NCBI GenBank assembly: GCA_022784805.1
Contig: JALFYG010000077.1
Location: 1-14,477, forward strand
Reading direction: 5' to 3'
DNA length: 14,477 nt
From: Spirochaetales bacterium
GTDB taxonomy: Bacteria > Spirochaetota > Spirochaetia > Sphaerochaetales > Sphaerochaetaceae
Made by a program: the position numbers and the translations under genes. Each line of letters opens with the position of its first letter. Positions within the stretch are counted from its first letter, which is position 1. The notes under the pieces are model-generated. The model did not search any database. It had not been told where the DNA came from and saw only the letters and a list, made by a program, of their open reading frames with translations. Of the stretch, positions 1-7,277 are shown piece by piece.

Positions 1-757
1 CACCGGTAGCGAAATGAGCGCATCCAGTGTCATCTCCAATGATGAGGGACCAGGATATAAGCGTGGCTTGAACTCAGAATGGGGAAAGCCGAAGTACGCT
101 TTTTTGAACCCGGAGCTAACATATTCTGTGTCAAAGTATCAGACGGCAAGCGGATCAGCAGACATTATGATGCATACTCTCGAGCGTTTCTTTCATAGTG
201 GTTATGGCCTTACTTTCACGGATGACCTTTCAGTTGCCCTCTTGAGAACAGTCATTACATACACTCCTATTGCCCTCTCAAATCCTACTGACTACGAGGC
301 AAGAGCAAACTTAATGTGGGCTGGCTCCCTTTCCCATAACGGACTCATGAACATGGGTGGAGAAAGCCGCGGAGACTGGGCTTGCCATCAAATGGAGCAT
401 GAACTCTCAGCAAAGTTCGACGTTGCCCATGGAGCAGGCCTCACAGCCATTTGGTCCAGCTGGGCAAGATATGTTTACCCAGAAATCGAAGAGAGACTGT
501 CTATCCTTGGTGAAAAGCTCTTTAACCTTGAAGGAAGCACTAAAGAGAAGGCGGAAGGAGCAATAGATGAAATGGAAAAGTTCTTCTTATCTATCTCAAT
601 GCCTATAAGAATCAAAGGACTTGGAATAGATCTCACTGAAGACGATATCCATGCCCTCGCCTATGGTGCCACCTTCCACAACAAGAGAACTATCGGAGAC
701 TTAAAGAAGCTTGGAAAGAAAGAAATAGAAGATATCTACACTCTCGCTAGAAGTTGA
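1..757 (+). CDS. Iron-containing alcohol dehydrogenase (butanol dehydrogenase/YqhD type), 3' part
   Basis: Partial gene: the frame is open to the left edge, with codons starting at base 2 (TGSEMSASS...), so the ATG at 14 is internal. TGSEMS followed by SND is the conserved nucleotide-binding/linker region of group III Fe-dependent alcohol dehydrogenases. The metal ligands of the family are visible as a D-x3-H pair (codons at 161 and 173) and two histidines 14 residues apart (codons at 386, in ACHQMEHE, and 428, in VAHGAG), as in E. coli YqhD. About 250 residues remain of an expected 385-400. The family reduces aldehydes to alcohols with NAD(P)H in the cytoplasm, usually as a fermentative or detoxifying step; the exact substrate cannot be read from sequence. 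The next gene follows after 36 bases on the same strand, so the two may be co-transcribed. Confidence 0.93.
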   Translation, partial: TGSEMSASSVISNDEGPGYKRGLNSEWGKPKYAFLNPELTYSVSKYQTASGSADIMMHTLERFFHSGYGLTFTDDLSVALLRTVITYTPIALSNPTDYEARANLMWAGSLSHNGLMNMGGESRGDWACHQMEHELSAKFDVAHGAGLTAIWSSWARYVYPEIEERLSILGEKLFNLEGSTKEKAEGAIDEMEKFFLSISMPIRIKGLGIDLTEDDIHALAYGATFHNKRTIGDLKKLGKKEIEDIYTLARS

Positions 758-793
758 CTTCCTTTTTCCTTTCTCAAAAGCTAAGATTGACCT

Positions 794-2830
794 ATGATTG
801 AACTAGCATTACCAGCAGGAAGTCTGGCGGGAGCTTTGACGGCACTCCAAAGCGGAGCAGATGCCGTCTACTTTGGCCTCAAAGACTTCTCTGCAAGAAA
901 AGGCGCTGTAAACTTTTCAGAAGAAGATCTCTCCAAGATAAGACGCTATAGTCTTGAGAATGGAAAGAAGACATATATAACTATAAATACCCTCATAGAC
1001 GATGAGTCTATGTCTTCATTGATAGACACCTTGGATATGGTGGAGTTTTATGGAACAGATGGAATAATCGTCCAGGATTTGGGTGTGGCGGATATTGTCA
1101 GGAAGTACTATCCATCCATTCCTCTCCATGCTTCCACCCAGCTTGCAGTCCACACCACTTCAGGAGTAAAAGTCCTCCAGGACTTAGGCTTTGAGAGAGT
1201 GGTGCTATCAAGAGAACTGACATTAAAAGAAATCGAGAAGATAAGAAAGGATTGCCCAGACATTGAGATTAAAGCCTTTATACATGGGGCCCTTTGTTAT
1301 GGATTCTCAGGACTGTGCTCAGCATCCGCCATCAAGTGTCATAGATCTGCCAACGGCGGAGAGTGTGCCCAGATCTGCAGGTCCTGGTTCACAGATGAAA
1401 AGACAGGAAAGAAGGGTTATTTCTTCTCCATGGAAGATATGGACGCAGGCGAAGAGATTCTTGCCTTGGATAGAATGGGCATAGACAGCGCGAAGGTAGA
1501 AGGAAGACTGAAGAGCCCTGAGTATTACGCATATGTCGCCAGATATTATAGAGGCATTCTTGATAGAGGTTATGTTGACGAGAGAGAGAAAGAAAACGCT
1601 GCTGTCACATTCCTTAGAAAGAGTGGCGATGGATACCTTAATTATAAGAAGGACCGACCTTCCCTTCTCTCCGGTGGATACCCAGGACACATGGGAGTGA
1701 GAGTAGGAAGAGTCATCAAGGAAGAAGGTAATATCAAGACTGTGGAGTCAGATATAAGCGTAGAGTCCCACGATGGTCTCCAGTATTTCTCTCTCGACAA
1801 AAACTCGCTTCCAGTTGCAGAGAAGTTTTCTGCCAATGTAGTTGGAAAGACAAGAGGCATTATAAAGATAAAGCTGGACATCAAAGATAAACTTTTGGGG
1901 AAAGAACTCTATAAGATCTCAGACTCAACAAAGAAGGAAAAAACACAAAACACTAATATCCCTCTCTATAGAAAGCCTGTAGATATCTCCGTAACAGTTG
2001 AGGACGGAAGAATCAAAGCAGAAGCTTTAGGAGTAAGCCTAGAGAAAGAAATGAATTTTGATGAGTCAAAATCAGAAGTAAGCTTTGAAGAGAGAGTGAT
2101 GAAAGCATTCAAGGAATCTGGAACTTCAAAGTATACTCTTTCAAATTTGACTTACATCAATAAAACAAGCTTAAAGAACCCTTTCGTTCCACCATCAATC
2201 CTTAAGGAATTCAGAAGATCCTTCTATGAAAAGCTAGATAACATCCCAAGAGAAGAGAAAGCCATAGAAGAGACAAAAGAAGTGATCAAGTCCATTACAC
2301 TTCCTGACAGAAACCTGCTTTCTGATGATCTTCCTTGGTCTTTAGAGCCCAAAGAAATCGACGGACGCACCTATATAACACTTCCTCCAGTGACTTTTGA
2401 TGAGGAAAAAGTATGGAATAATGCCCTCTTAAAAGTTCAAGGAAAAAAGAATGTTACAATAGGTCTCAACAACATTGGACAGATAAAATTTGCCAAATCT
2501 CATCCTGAGTTTTCATATTTTGCCGACATCTGGCTTTATGCTGCAAACAGGTTCTCTTCAAGGCTTCTTTATGAAAACATCCCGAATCTGGTGGGAGGGT
2601 ACCTTTGGTTTGAGCGCAAACAATGGTCTAAAAATTGGATTTTTACTCCTTCTGTGACAAATTTTGAGCCTCCATACTTCATTTCACGTACTTGTTACCG
2701 ACATGATGCACTTGGGGAGGAATGCAGGGGATGTAAGGGTAAGTATGACTATACCCTCTCTCAAAGCCCTGACAGGTTCACTCTTAAGGTCCGTTCATGC
2801 CTCACGGTAATGGAGAGAATAAAGGAATAG
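794..2830 (+). CDS. Peptidase U32 family protein, long form (RlhA/YdcP-like)
   Basis: 678 residues, close to E. coli RlhA (YdcP). The N-terminal TIM-barrel-like U32 domain opens with ELALPAGS, GADAVYFG and FSARKGAVNF. The U32 signature lies at residues 162-178 (FIHGALCYGFSGLCSAS). Cysteines 168, 175, 191 and 195 resemble the set that binds an Fe-S cluster in the U32 relatives UbiU/UbiV. Residues from roughly 300 to 620 match the extension found only in long U32 proteins. The C-terminus has a second cysteine group (634, 644, 647, 669). Despite the name, characterised bacterial long forms act in RNA hydroxylation (RlhA: 23S rRNA C2501, with prephenate-dependent chemistry); this role is inferred here. 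The ATG at 794 gives the canonical family N-terminus. No Shine-Dalgarno sequence is visible before it. An alternative is a TrhP/YegQ-like tRNA modification role, but the length favours RlhA. Confidence 0.88.
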   Translation: MIELALPAGSLAGALTALQSGADAVYFGLKDFSARKGAVNFSEEDLSKIRRYSLENGKKTYITINTLIDDESMSSLIDTLDMVEFYGTDGIIVQDLGVADIVRKYYPSIPLHASTQLAVHTTSGVKVLQDLGFERVVLSRELTLKEIEKIRKDCPDIEIKAFIHGALCYGFSGLCSASAIKCHRSANGGECAQICRSWFTDEKTGKKGYFFSMEDMDAGEEILALDRMGIDSAKVEGRLKSPEYYAYVARYYRGILDRGYVDEREKENAAVTFLRKSGDGYLNYKKDRPSLLSGGYPGHMGVRVGRVIKEEGNIKTVESDISVESHDGLQYFSLDKNSLPVAEKFSANVVGKTRGIIKIKLDIKDKLLGKELYKISDSTKKEKTQNTNIPLYRKPVDISVTVEDGRIKAEALGVSLEKEMNFDESKSEVSFEERVMKAFKESGTSKYTLSNLTYINKTSLKNPFVPPSILKEFRRSFYEKLDNIPREEKAIEETKEVIKSITLPDRNLLSDDLPWSLEPKEIDGRTYITLPPVTFDEEKVWNNALLKVQGKKNVTIGLNNIGQIKFAKSHPEFSYFADIWLYAANRFSSRLLYENIPNLVGGYLWFERKQWSKNWIFTPSVTNFEPPYFISRTCYRHDALGEECRGCKGKYDYTLSQSPDRFTLKVRSCLTVMERIKE

Positions 2831-2885
2831 AATACCCATGGTTAACAATTACTATAAATGAAATGGGTAAATTCAACCGCAATAG

Positions 2886-2917
2886 TTGACAGTCCACTTT
2901 TTCCATGCTTAGATAAT
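2886..2917 (+). promoter_or_regulatory. Possible sigma-70 type promoter (TTGACA box)
   Basis: A perfect -35 consensus TTGACA lies at 2886-2891. The -10 is ambiguous: TAGATA at 2910-2915 with an 18-base spacer, or the better hexamer GATAAT at 2912-2917 with a long 20-base spacer. Transcription from here would meet the hairpin terminator at 2968-2999 within about 75 bases, so it would produce either a short RNA or a leader for hipBA. Sequence match only. Confidence 0.35.
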
Positions 2918-2967
2918 TTTAGATTAAAGTTTGGGATTTTCAGACCCTTTTCCGTATATACATTGTG

Positions 2968-2999
2968 AGAGCTGGCAACTGCCAGCTCTTTACTTTTTT
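2968..2999 (+). terminator. Rho-independent terminator hairpin upstream of hipBA
   Basis: A perfect 9-bp stem AGAGCTGGC (2968-2976) and GCCAGCTCT (2981-2989) with loop AACT is followed by TTACTTTTTT. It lies about 140 bases past the U32 stop, so it may end that transcript, end a short independent RNA, or insulate the hipBA unit. Confidence 0.72.
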
Positions 3000-3058
3000 A
3001 CGAATAAAAAATCTCATCACCAGATTGTATTTAAGATCTTTTAGATTCTTCAATTCTA

Positions 3059-3072
3059 TTACCGTTCGGGAA
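3059..3072 (+). promoter_or_regulatory. Putative HipB operator 1
   Basis: Imperfect palindrome TTaCCG-TT-CGGgAA. It is repeated in inverted orientation at 3108-3121, centre to centre 49 bp. HipB-type antitoxins autorepress by binding palindromes ahead of their own gene; the sequence differs from the E. coli HipB box TATCC-N8-GGATA. Assignment is by position and symmetry. Confidence 0.55.
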
Positions 3073-3107
3073 AATTATTCATCTTTGTTGATTCTTATTG
3101 TAGATTT

Positions 3108-3121
3108 TTCCCGTTCGGTAA
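3108..3121 (+). promoter_or_regulatory. Putative HipB operator 2
   Basis: Inverted copy of operator 1 (TTcCCG-TT-CGGtAA); the flanks extend the match to 17 bases with only the central two bases not inverted (3058-3074 against 3106-3122). It ends 8 bases before the hipB ATG at 3130, so a bound repressor would cover the promoter or ribosome entry region. Confidence 0.55.
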
Positions 3122-3129
3122 TACATCTT

Positions 3130-3345
3130 ATGTTTATGATCATTTCCACCTCGAAAGATTTAGGTTCTCTTATTAAGGAAAAAAGAAAGATGTTAGGCAT
3201 GTCTCAAAAAGAGGCTGCAGCAATCATTGGAGTAGGAGTAAGATTTCTATCTGAGCTGGAAAACGGAAAGCCTACCTTGGAAATAGATAAAGCTTTGTCG
3301 GTAGCAAGATTCTTTGGAATTGATTTAGAGGCTAACTCCAGATGA
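3130..3345 (+). CDS. hipB: HipB-like antitoxin, HTH (Xre) transcriptional regulator
   Basis: 71 residues forming one helix-turn-helix domain: LGSLIKEKRK (11-20), then MSQKEAAAIIGVGVRFLSEL (24-43) and ENGKPTLEIDKAL (44-56), the pattern of HipB-type antitoxins. It would bind and neutralise the HipA kinase and repress its own operon. I chose the ATG at 3130 because everything upstream is operator and hairpin sequence; the in-frame ATG at 3136 is equally possible. Neither has a clear Shine-Dalgarno sequence. The stop overlaps the hipA ATG by 4 bases (ATGA), typical of a coupled hipBA operon. The gene is intact although its partner toxin is not, so it may survive as an orphan regulator. Confidence 0.85.
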   Translation: MFMIISTSKDLGSLIKEKRKMLGMSQKEAAAIIGVGVRFLSELENGKPTLEIDKALSVARFFGIDLEANSR

Positions 3346-4538
3346 GTAAATTGTCTGTTATTCACCAAGGAAAATTGGTAGGTTCTATTTTTGAAGATGC
3401 TAATTCAGAAATTACTTTCAGTATGCAGATGATGCAGACTTCAGCCTGTCTATTAGCCTTCCCATTTCAAATAAAGTCTACTCAACAAAAGAAATAGAAC
3501 CATTTTTCAGTGGACTCTTACCAGACTCTGAACTCAGAGAACAAATTGCAAAGACAGCACATGTTTCAGCCAACAGTTGGTTTAAATTGCTTTCCCATTA
3601 TGGTAGGTAAATTGCAGGAGCTGTGGAGATTATAGAAGAAGATGAAATGCCTACTGATTCCTCTCAATACTCTTACACAAAACTTGAATATGATGAAATA
3701 TCAAAGAGACTAAAGAATGTAAGTGTAGTTCCCTGATTTCTTGGGGAAATAAGACTCGCATGAGTTCTTGCTGGAGCACATAACAAAGTTTCTCTCTTTG
3801 AAAAAAGGAGGAGAATTATTTCTTCCTAATGGAGGTGCTCCTTCAAACGTAATTCTGAAAACAGGATTCAATGATTACTCCATAAACGAATATGTAACCA
3901 CACATCTTGCATCCTATTTGGAACTCAATGTTCCGGAGACAAAGGTAAAAGACTTTGATGGAACCCTTGCTTTCTTGACCAAACGCTACGATAGGACAAA
4001 GGTAAATGGAGAGACTATTCGTCTTCATCAGGAAGATATGTGCCAAGCACTTTCTGTAATCCCTGAAAACAAATATGAAGAAGATGGCGGCCCTGGAATA
4101 AACAGAATCAAAGATCTCCTGATAAAAGTAACAAAAACTCCTTTATTGGAATGTAGAAGTTTTGCCAAAGCAATAGTTTTTGATTTTCTTTTTGGAAACT
4201 GCGATGCCCATGGAAAGAACTTTTCTCTTCTTTATGCTGAGGACTCATCACTTTGTCTTGCACCTCTCTATGACCTTTTGTGTATCACAATATACGATGA
4301 ATTAAGCAGAAAACTCGCAATGAAAATAGGAAGAGAGAAAATAATCGACAGGGTAACCCGCTTAGATATCATAGAGTGCGGAATAGTCGGAAAGAAAGAG
4401 ATGACAAACATCCTCGATTACTTTATCTCATCTCTTCCTGGCATCTTTAAAAAAGCAGAGGACGAACTGGAGGATTTTGCTCAACCAACCTTAGCCTTGA
4501 TAAAAAAGGATGTAATGAATAGAGCAGGACGCATCTAA
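3342..4538 (+). pseudogene. hipA: Degraded HipA-type serine/threonine kinase toxin
   Basis: The full span is 399 codons including the stop, the normal HipA size, starting with an ATG that overlaps the hipB stop. Reading it needs frame changes: MSKLSVIHQGKLVGSIF in the first frame to about 3420; then YADDADFSLSISLPIS in the second, which includes FFSGLLPDSELREQ and a TAA stop at 3608-3610 where HipA usually reads GRDIAGAV; then GNKTRMS from 3745 in the third; then LAGAHNKVSLF back in the second from 3767; finally the first frame again after the A6 run at 3801-3806. The changes sum to zero. The last 250 codons are uninterrupted and keep NGGAPSNVILK, RLHQED, the catalytic loop GNCDAHGKN and the metal-binding LYDLL. 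Intact HipA phosphorylates glutamyl-tRNA synthetase or another target and halts growth; this copy cannot make a full product unless the indels are sequence errors. Confidence 0.88.
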
Positions 4539-4581
4539 TATACTTTGTTATAATAACTTACTTTGGCTTTATAGAAAGGAA

Positions 4582-4600
4582 CATCCCCTCTCAGGGGATG
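4582..4600 (-). terminator. Terminator of the parE-parC-rluA unit
   Basis: Stem CATCCCCT/AGGGGATG (8 bp) with a 3-base loop, 2 bases beyond the pseudouridine synthase stop on the minus strand, followed there by TTCCTTTCT. The plus-strand side has no clean T-tract, so it probably serves the minus-strand unit; it also separates it from the convergent hipA remnant. Confidence 0.65.
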
Positions 4601-4602
4601 CG

Positions 4603-5295
4603 TCACTCTTGGGTTTTAGAGAGAAAACAGGACCATAAATTATCCAATGGAGGTGGTGCTATTATTCTTAGTTCTGTCTTTTTTACAGGATGAGTAAAGG
4701 TTATGGACCTGGCGTGAAGGCATATTCCTCCGTCTCTGTTGCTTCTGGCTGCACCATACTTCAAGTCCCCTTTTATATGTAGACCTATTGCAGAAAGCTG
4801 TGCTCTGATCTGATGATGGCGCCCGGTATGGAGATTGATCTCCAATAAATGATAGTTATCAGAAGAAGCAAGAAGAGAGTAATCAAGCTTTGCAATCTTG
4901 CTGCCTTTCTTCTCCACCGAGTATGCCACGCTTTTATTTGTTTCACTATTTCTTACAATGTAATGGACCAAAGAGGCCTTATCTTTTAAAGGTTTCTTGT
5001 CGACAATGGCCCAATAGACCTTCTTTACTCCGGAGCCACGGAACATCTCATTAAGTCTTATAAGAGCCTTCTCGGTCTTGGCATAGACCACAATACCGCT
5101 GGTGGGTCTATCCAGGCGATGAGGAATACCAAGATAAACATTACCAGGCTTATTGTATGTGACCTTCAGATACTCTCTCACTTCATCGGCAAGAGTCTTG
5201 TCTCCTGTGTCGTCACCTTGAACCAGTTCCCCCACTCTTTTGTTCACCACAATAAGGTGGTTGTCTTCATAAAGAATTCTGTTTTTTTCCAACAT
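4603..5295 (-). CDS. RluA-family pseudouridine synthase
   Basis: 230 residues from the ATG at 5295. It isomerises uridine to pseudouridine in rRNA or tRNA; the target base is not predictable from sequence. The catalytic motif HRLDRPTSG carries the nucleophilic Asp62, and the later block LLEINLHTGRHHQIRAQL contains the conserved RhHQIR region. There is no N-terminal S4 domain, as in short RluA relatives. I chose the ATG at 5295 over an in-frame TTG at 5307 because GAGG sits 6 bases upstream of the ATG. The gene follows parC with 8 bases between stop and start and is probably translated from the same message as topoisomerase IV. A hairpin terminator follows immediately. Confidence 0.9.
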   Translation of the reverse strand: MLEKNRILYEDNHLIVVNKRVGELVQGDDTGDKTLADEVREYLKVTYNKPGNVYLGIPHRLDRPTSGIVVYAKTEKALIRLNEMFRGSGVKKVYWAIVDKKPLKDKASLVHYIVRNSETNKSVAYSVEKKGSKIAKLDYSLLASSDNYHLLEINLHTGRHHQIRAQLSAIGLHIKGDLKYGAARSNRDGGICLHARSITFTHPVKKTELRIIAPPPLDNLWSCFLSKTQE

Positions 5296-5301
5296 AACAA
5301 T

Positions 5302-5305
5302 CCTC
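5302..5305 (-). promoter_or_regulatory. Ribosome binding site of the pseudouridine synthase gene
   Basis: GAGG on the minus strand, 6 bases before the ATG at 5295, overlapping the parC TGA stop (5304-5306). It decides the ATG over the upstream TTG and suggests coupling to parC translation. Confidence 0.65.
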
Positions 5306-7277
5306 AATCAAAGAGTGTAGGTTCAGCTTCCTGGCTGGTCTTGGTGTCCTTGGTCTGCTTGATGATCAATTTCTCAAGCTCCTTGGTAGTTAGCTGGTTG
5401 CCCTGCCCGGAAGAAGTCTTAAGAACCTTGAAGTCTGCAAACCTGAAGTCTTCTTCAAGAACTCTATACTTCATGCCTTCCTTGTATTTCACATGGATGA
5501 TGGCGGAAGGATAGAGGCAGATTTTCTTAATCTTAGCTTTTTCAGGGACTGTAGTATATGTCTTATCTACAGAGAAAGCGGAAATCTGGAAACGTTTGAT
5601 CATCCAGAGCTTTCTGTCACCGACCTTGTCACGATAGATCATGGTAAAGATTTCTTTGGAGATGATCTCTTTCTCACCATAGTTGATGTAGAAGATGCCC
5701 TCTTTTCCTACAAAGATCTTATCCGTGACGGAAGTGACACGATACTCGCCGTTGTTTTTCATGTAGAAGATTCTGTCGAAGGTACTGATCTTCAAGAGGC
5801 TCTCCCCTGTCTTAACATTGGTTCCCAGATAACCTGTCTCAGGATCATATCTGACATCCATATTTCTGACAGCGACTTCCTTGGCACTCTTATGCTCTAT
5901 CTGGCCTATCTCGCTCTTTCTTCCGTAGACGGCTGGATCAAACATACCTTCAAGTTCAGTGATGAAATCTTCTGCGTATTCGATGATATGGTCCAAACGA
6001 TATTGGCACGTGGAGATATTTGCTTCTATCTCCCTGATCTCTTCCCTGTTCTTTTCGATATCGAAGAGAGATATTCTTCTGATAGGAATCTTCAGGAGTC
6101 TTTCCACGTCATCGTGATCAGGGAGAACACCCTCGATTTCCGCCAAGAATGGCTTGAAGCCATTTACAACTGCCTTCTCCACGGCTTCTGCTGATTCTTT
6201 GTTCTCAATCTTTTTGTAGATTCTTTCCTCGATGAAGATACGCTCGAGAGTCCTTGCCCTAAGCTTATCTCTCAGGTGTCCCATCTCGATGTTCAGTTCT
6301 TTTCTCAGCGTCTCCACCAAGTGGTTGGCATGGAACTTGATCTGCTCGCTTATTCCAACTACCTTTGGTAGTCCATCAACAATGACAAGAGGATTGACGC
6401 TGATTTTTTTCTGGCAGTCTGTGGTTGCATAAAGAATGTCCACCATATCTTCCGAGTACACACCTCTCTGCCAGCAAATCTCAATGTTCGCCTTCTCAGC
6501 AGTGTAGTCATTGATGGATGCTATCTTTAACTGTCCGCCAGCATCAGCTTTTTTGATGGACTCGATGAGGGAATAGGAGGTGACTTCATATGGGAGTTCT
6601 TCTATTACTAATTTCTTTGGATCTGATGTGTTGAACTTGGCTCTTACTGTAACTCTGCCCCTTCCATCGTCATATTCGGAGACATCCACAGTTCCTCCTG
6701 TGGGAAAGTCAGGATAGATCTCAAAATCTTCTCCCCTAAGTGCTTTTTTCTGACAATCCAAGACTTCAAGGATATTATGAGGGAGAATCTTTGTGGACAT
6801 ACCTACTGCGATGCCGCTGGTACCGGTGATCGCAACCACAGGAACCTTTGCCTGAAATACTACAGGCTCTTTGTTTCTTCCGTCATAAGAGTCCACATAC
6901 TCTGTGATTTCAGGGGAGTACAATACTTTCTTCGCAAAGGGCTTTAGACGACATTCGATGTATCTGGCTGCAGCGGCGCTGTCGCCAGTAAGGATATTTC
7001 CATAGTTTCCCTGACCTTCGATAAATAAGCCGTCATTCTCAATGTTTACCAGAGCGCCATATATGGAAGTATCACCATGAGGATGATATTTCATACACTC
7101 ACCCACCACACCGGCGACTTTATTAAATCTACCGTCATCTATAGAAATCATGGTATGGAGAATTCTTCTCTGTACAGGCTTGAAACCATCCAACAAATCA
7201 GGAATGGCTCTGTCTCTGATTACATATGAAGCATACTCAAGAAAATAATCTTTATATAGTTTTTCAGCTCGTGCCAT
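5304..7277 (-). CDS. parC: DNA topoisomerase IV subunit A
   Basis: 657 residues; the DNA breaking and rejoining subunit of topoisomerase IV, which decatenates daughter chromosomes in the cytoplasm. The winged-helix region begins near residue 9 with DYFLEYASYVIRDRAIPD, and DGFKPVQRRIL follows at 30-40. The active-site tyrosine is Tyr106 in AAAARYIECRL, after GQGNYGNILTGD. The coiled-coil gate occupies roughly 330-440. The C-terminal region (about 460-657) is short, lacks the GyrA box QRRGGKG, and resembles the Bacteroidota/spirochaete type in feel. The length is near Borrelia ParC and well below GyrA, so ParC is preferred. The start overlaps the parE end by 14 bases; a GGAG at 7288-7291 lies 10 bases upstream of the ATG. 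Confidence 0.93.
   Translation of the reverse strand: MARAEKLYKDYFLEYASYVIRDRAIPDLLDGFKPVQRRILHTMISIDDGRFNKVAGVVGECMKYHPHGDTSIYGALVNIENDGLFIEGQGNYGNILTGDSAAAARYIECRLKPFAKKVLYSPEITEYVDSYDGRNKEPVVFQAKVPVVAITGTSGIAVGMSTKILPHNILEVLDCQKKALRGEDFEIYPDFPTGGTVDVSEYDDGRGRVTVRAKFNTSDPKKLVIEELPYEVTSYSLIESIKKADAGGQLKIASINDYTAEKANIEICWQRGVYSEDMVDILYATTDCQKKISVNPLVIVDGLPKVVGISEQIKFHANHLVETLRKELNIEMGHLRDKLRARTLERIFIEERIYKKIENKESAEAVEKAVVNGFKPFLAEIEGVLPDHDDVERLLKIPIRRISLFDIEKNREEIREIEANISTCQYRLDHIIEYAEDFITELEGMFDPAVYGRKSEIGQIEHKSAKEVAVRNMDVRYDPETGYLGTNVKTGESLLKISTFDRIFYMKNNGEYRVTSVTDKIFVGKEGIFYINYGEKEIISKEIFTMIYRDKVGDRKLWMIKRFQISAFSVDKTYTTVPEKAKIKKICLYPSAIIHVKYKEGMKYRVLEEDFRFADFKVLKTSSGQGNQLTTKELEKLIIKQTKDTKTSQEAEPTLFD

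Larger units (their letters stand above)
2831..3129 (+). other. Intergenic region with terminator, promoter-like boxes and hipBA operators
   Basis: About 300 bases between the U32 gene and hipB without a convincing gene. In order it holds: a 7-bp inverted repeat TACCCAT/ATGGGTA (2833-2839 and 2863-2869) with no T-tract; a TTGACA box at 2886-2891 followed by TAGATAAT at 2910-2917; a second promoter-like pair TTGGGA/TATATA (2931-2936, 2955-2960); a perfect 9-bp hairpin with a T-rich tail; and two palindromic operators just before hipB. The hipB frame stays open upstream to a GTG at 2965, but that stretch runs through the hairpin and operators and is not protein-like. Confidence 0.6.

Noticed and set aside
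754..787. Promoter for the U32 gene from TTGACT (754-759) and TAAGAT (782-787)
   Set aside because: The spacer is 22 bases, too long; co-transcription with the alcohol dehydrogenase gene is as likely.
2833..2869. Inverted repeat TACCCAT/ATGGGTA just after the U32 stop as a terminator
   Set aside because: Only 7 pairs with a 23-base loop and no following T-tract.
2965..3129. Upstream GTG start extending hipB to 126 residues
   Set aside because: The extra residues translate a terminator hairpin and the two operators; the HTH domain begins only after 3130.
3768..4538. An independent 256-residue gene starting at TTG 3768
   Set aside because: It starts inside a frameshifted HipA SLAGA loop, has no ribosome binding site, and is better read as the 3' half of the broken hipA.
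4547..4557. Palindrome GTTATAATAAC containing TATAAT after hipA as a promoter or terminator
   Set aside because: No -35 partner, no gene downstream on that strand, and a loop of one base; likely chance in AT-rich sequence.
2831..4602. Mobile element carrying hipBA
   Set aside because: No transposase, integrase, terminal repeats or target duplications were seen; transfer is possible but unsupported.
5296..5307. TTG at 5307 as the pseudouridine synthase start
   Set aside because: The ATG at 5295 has a GAGG at good spacing and matches the family N-terminus.
5493..6194. 233-residue open frame opposite parC, and other long antisense frames in parE, leuS and sda
   Set aside because: They lie wholly inside well-supported genes, show no family motif, and are shadows of the coding strand's codon bias.
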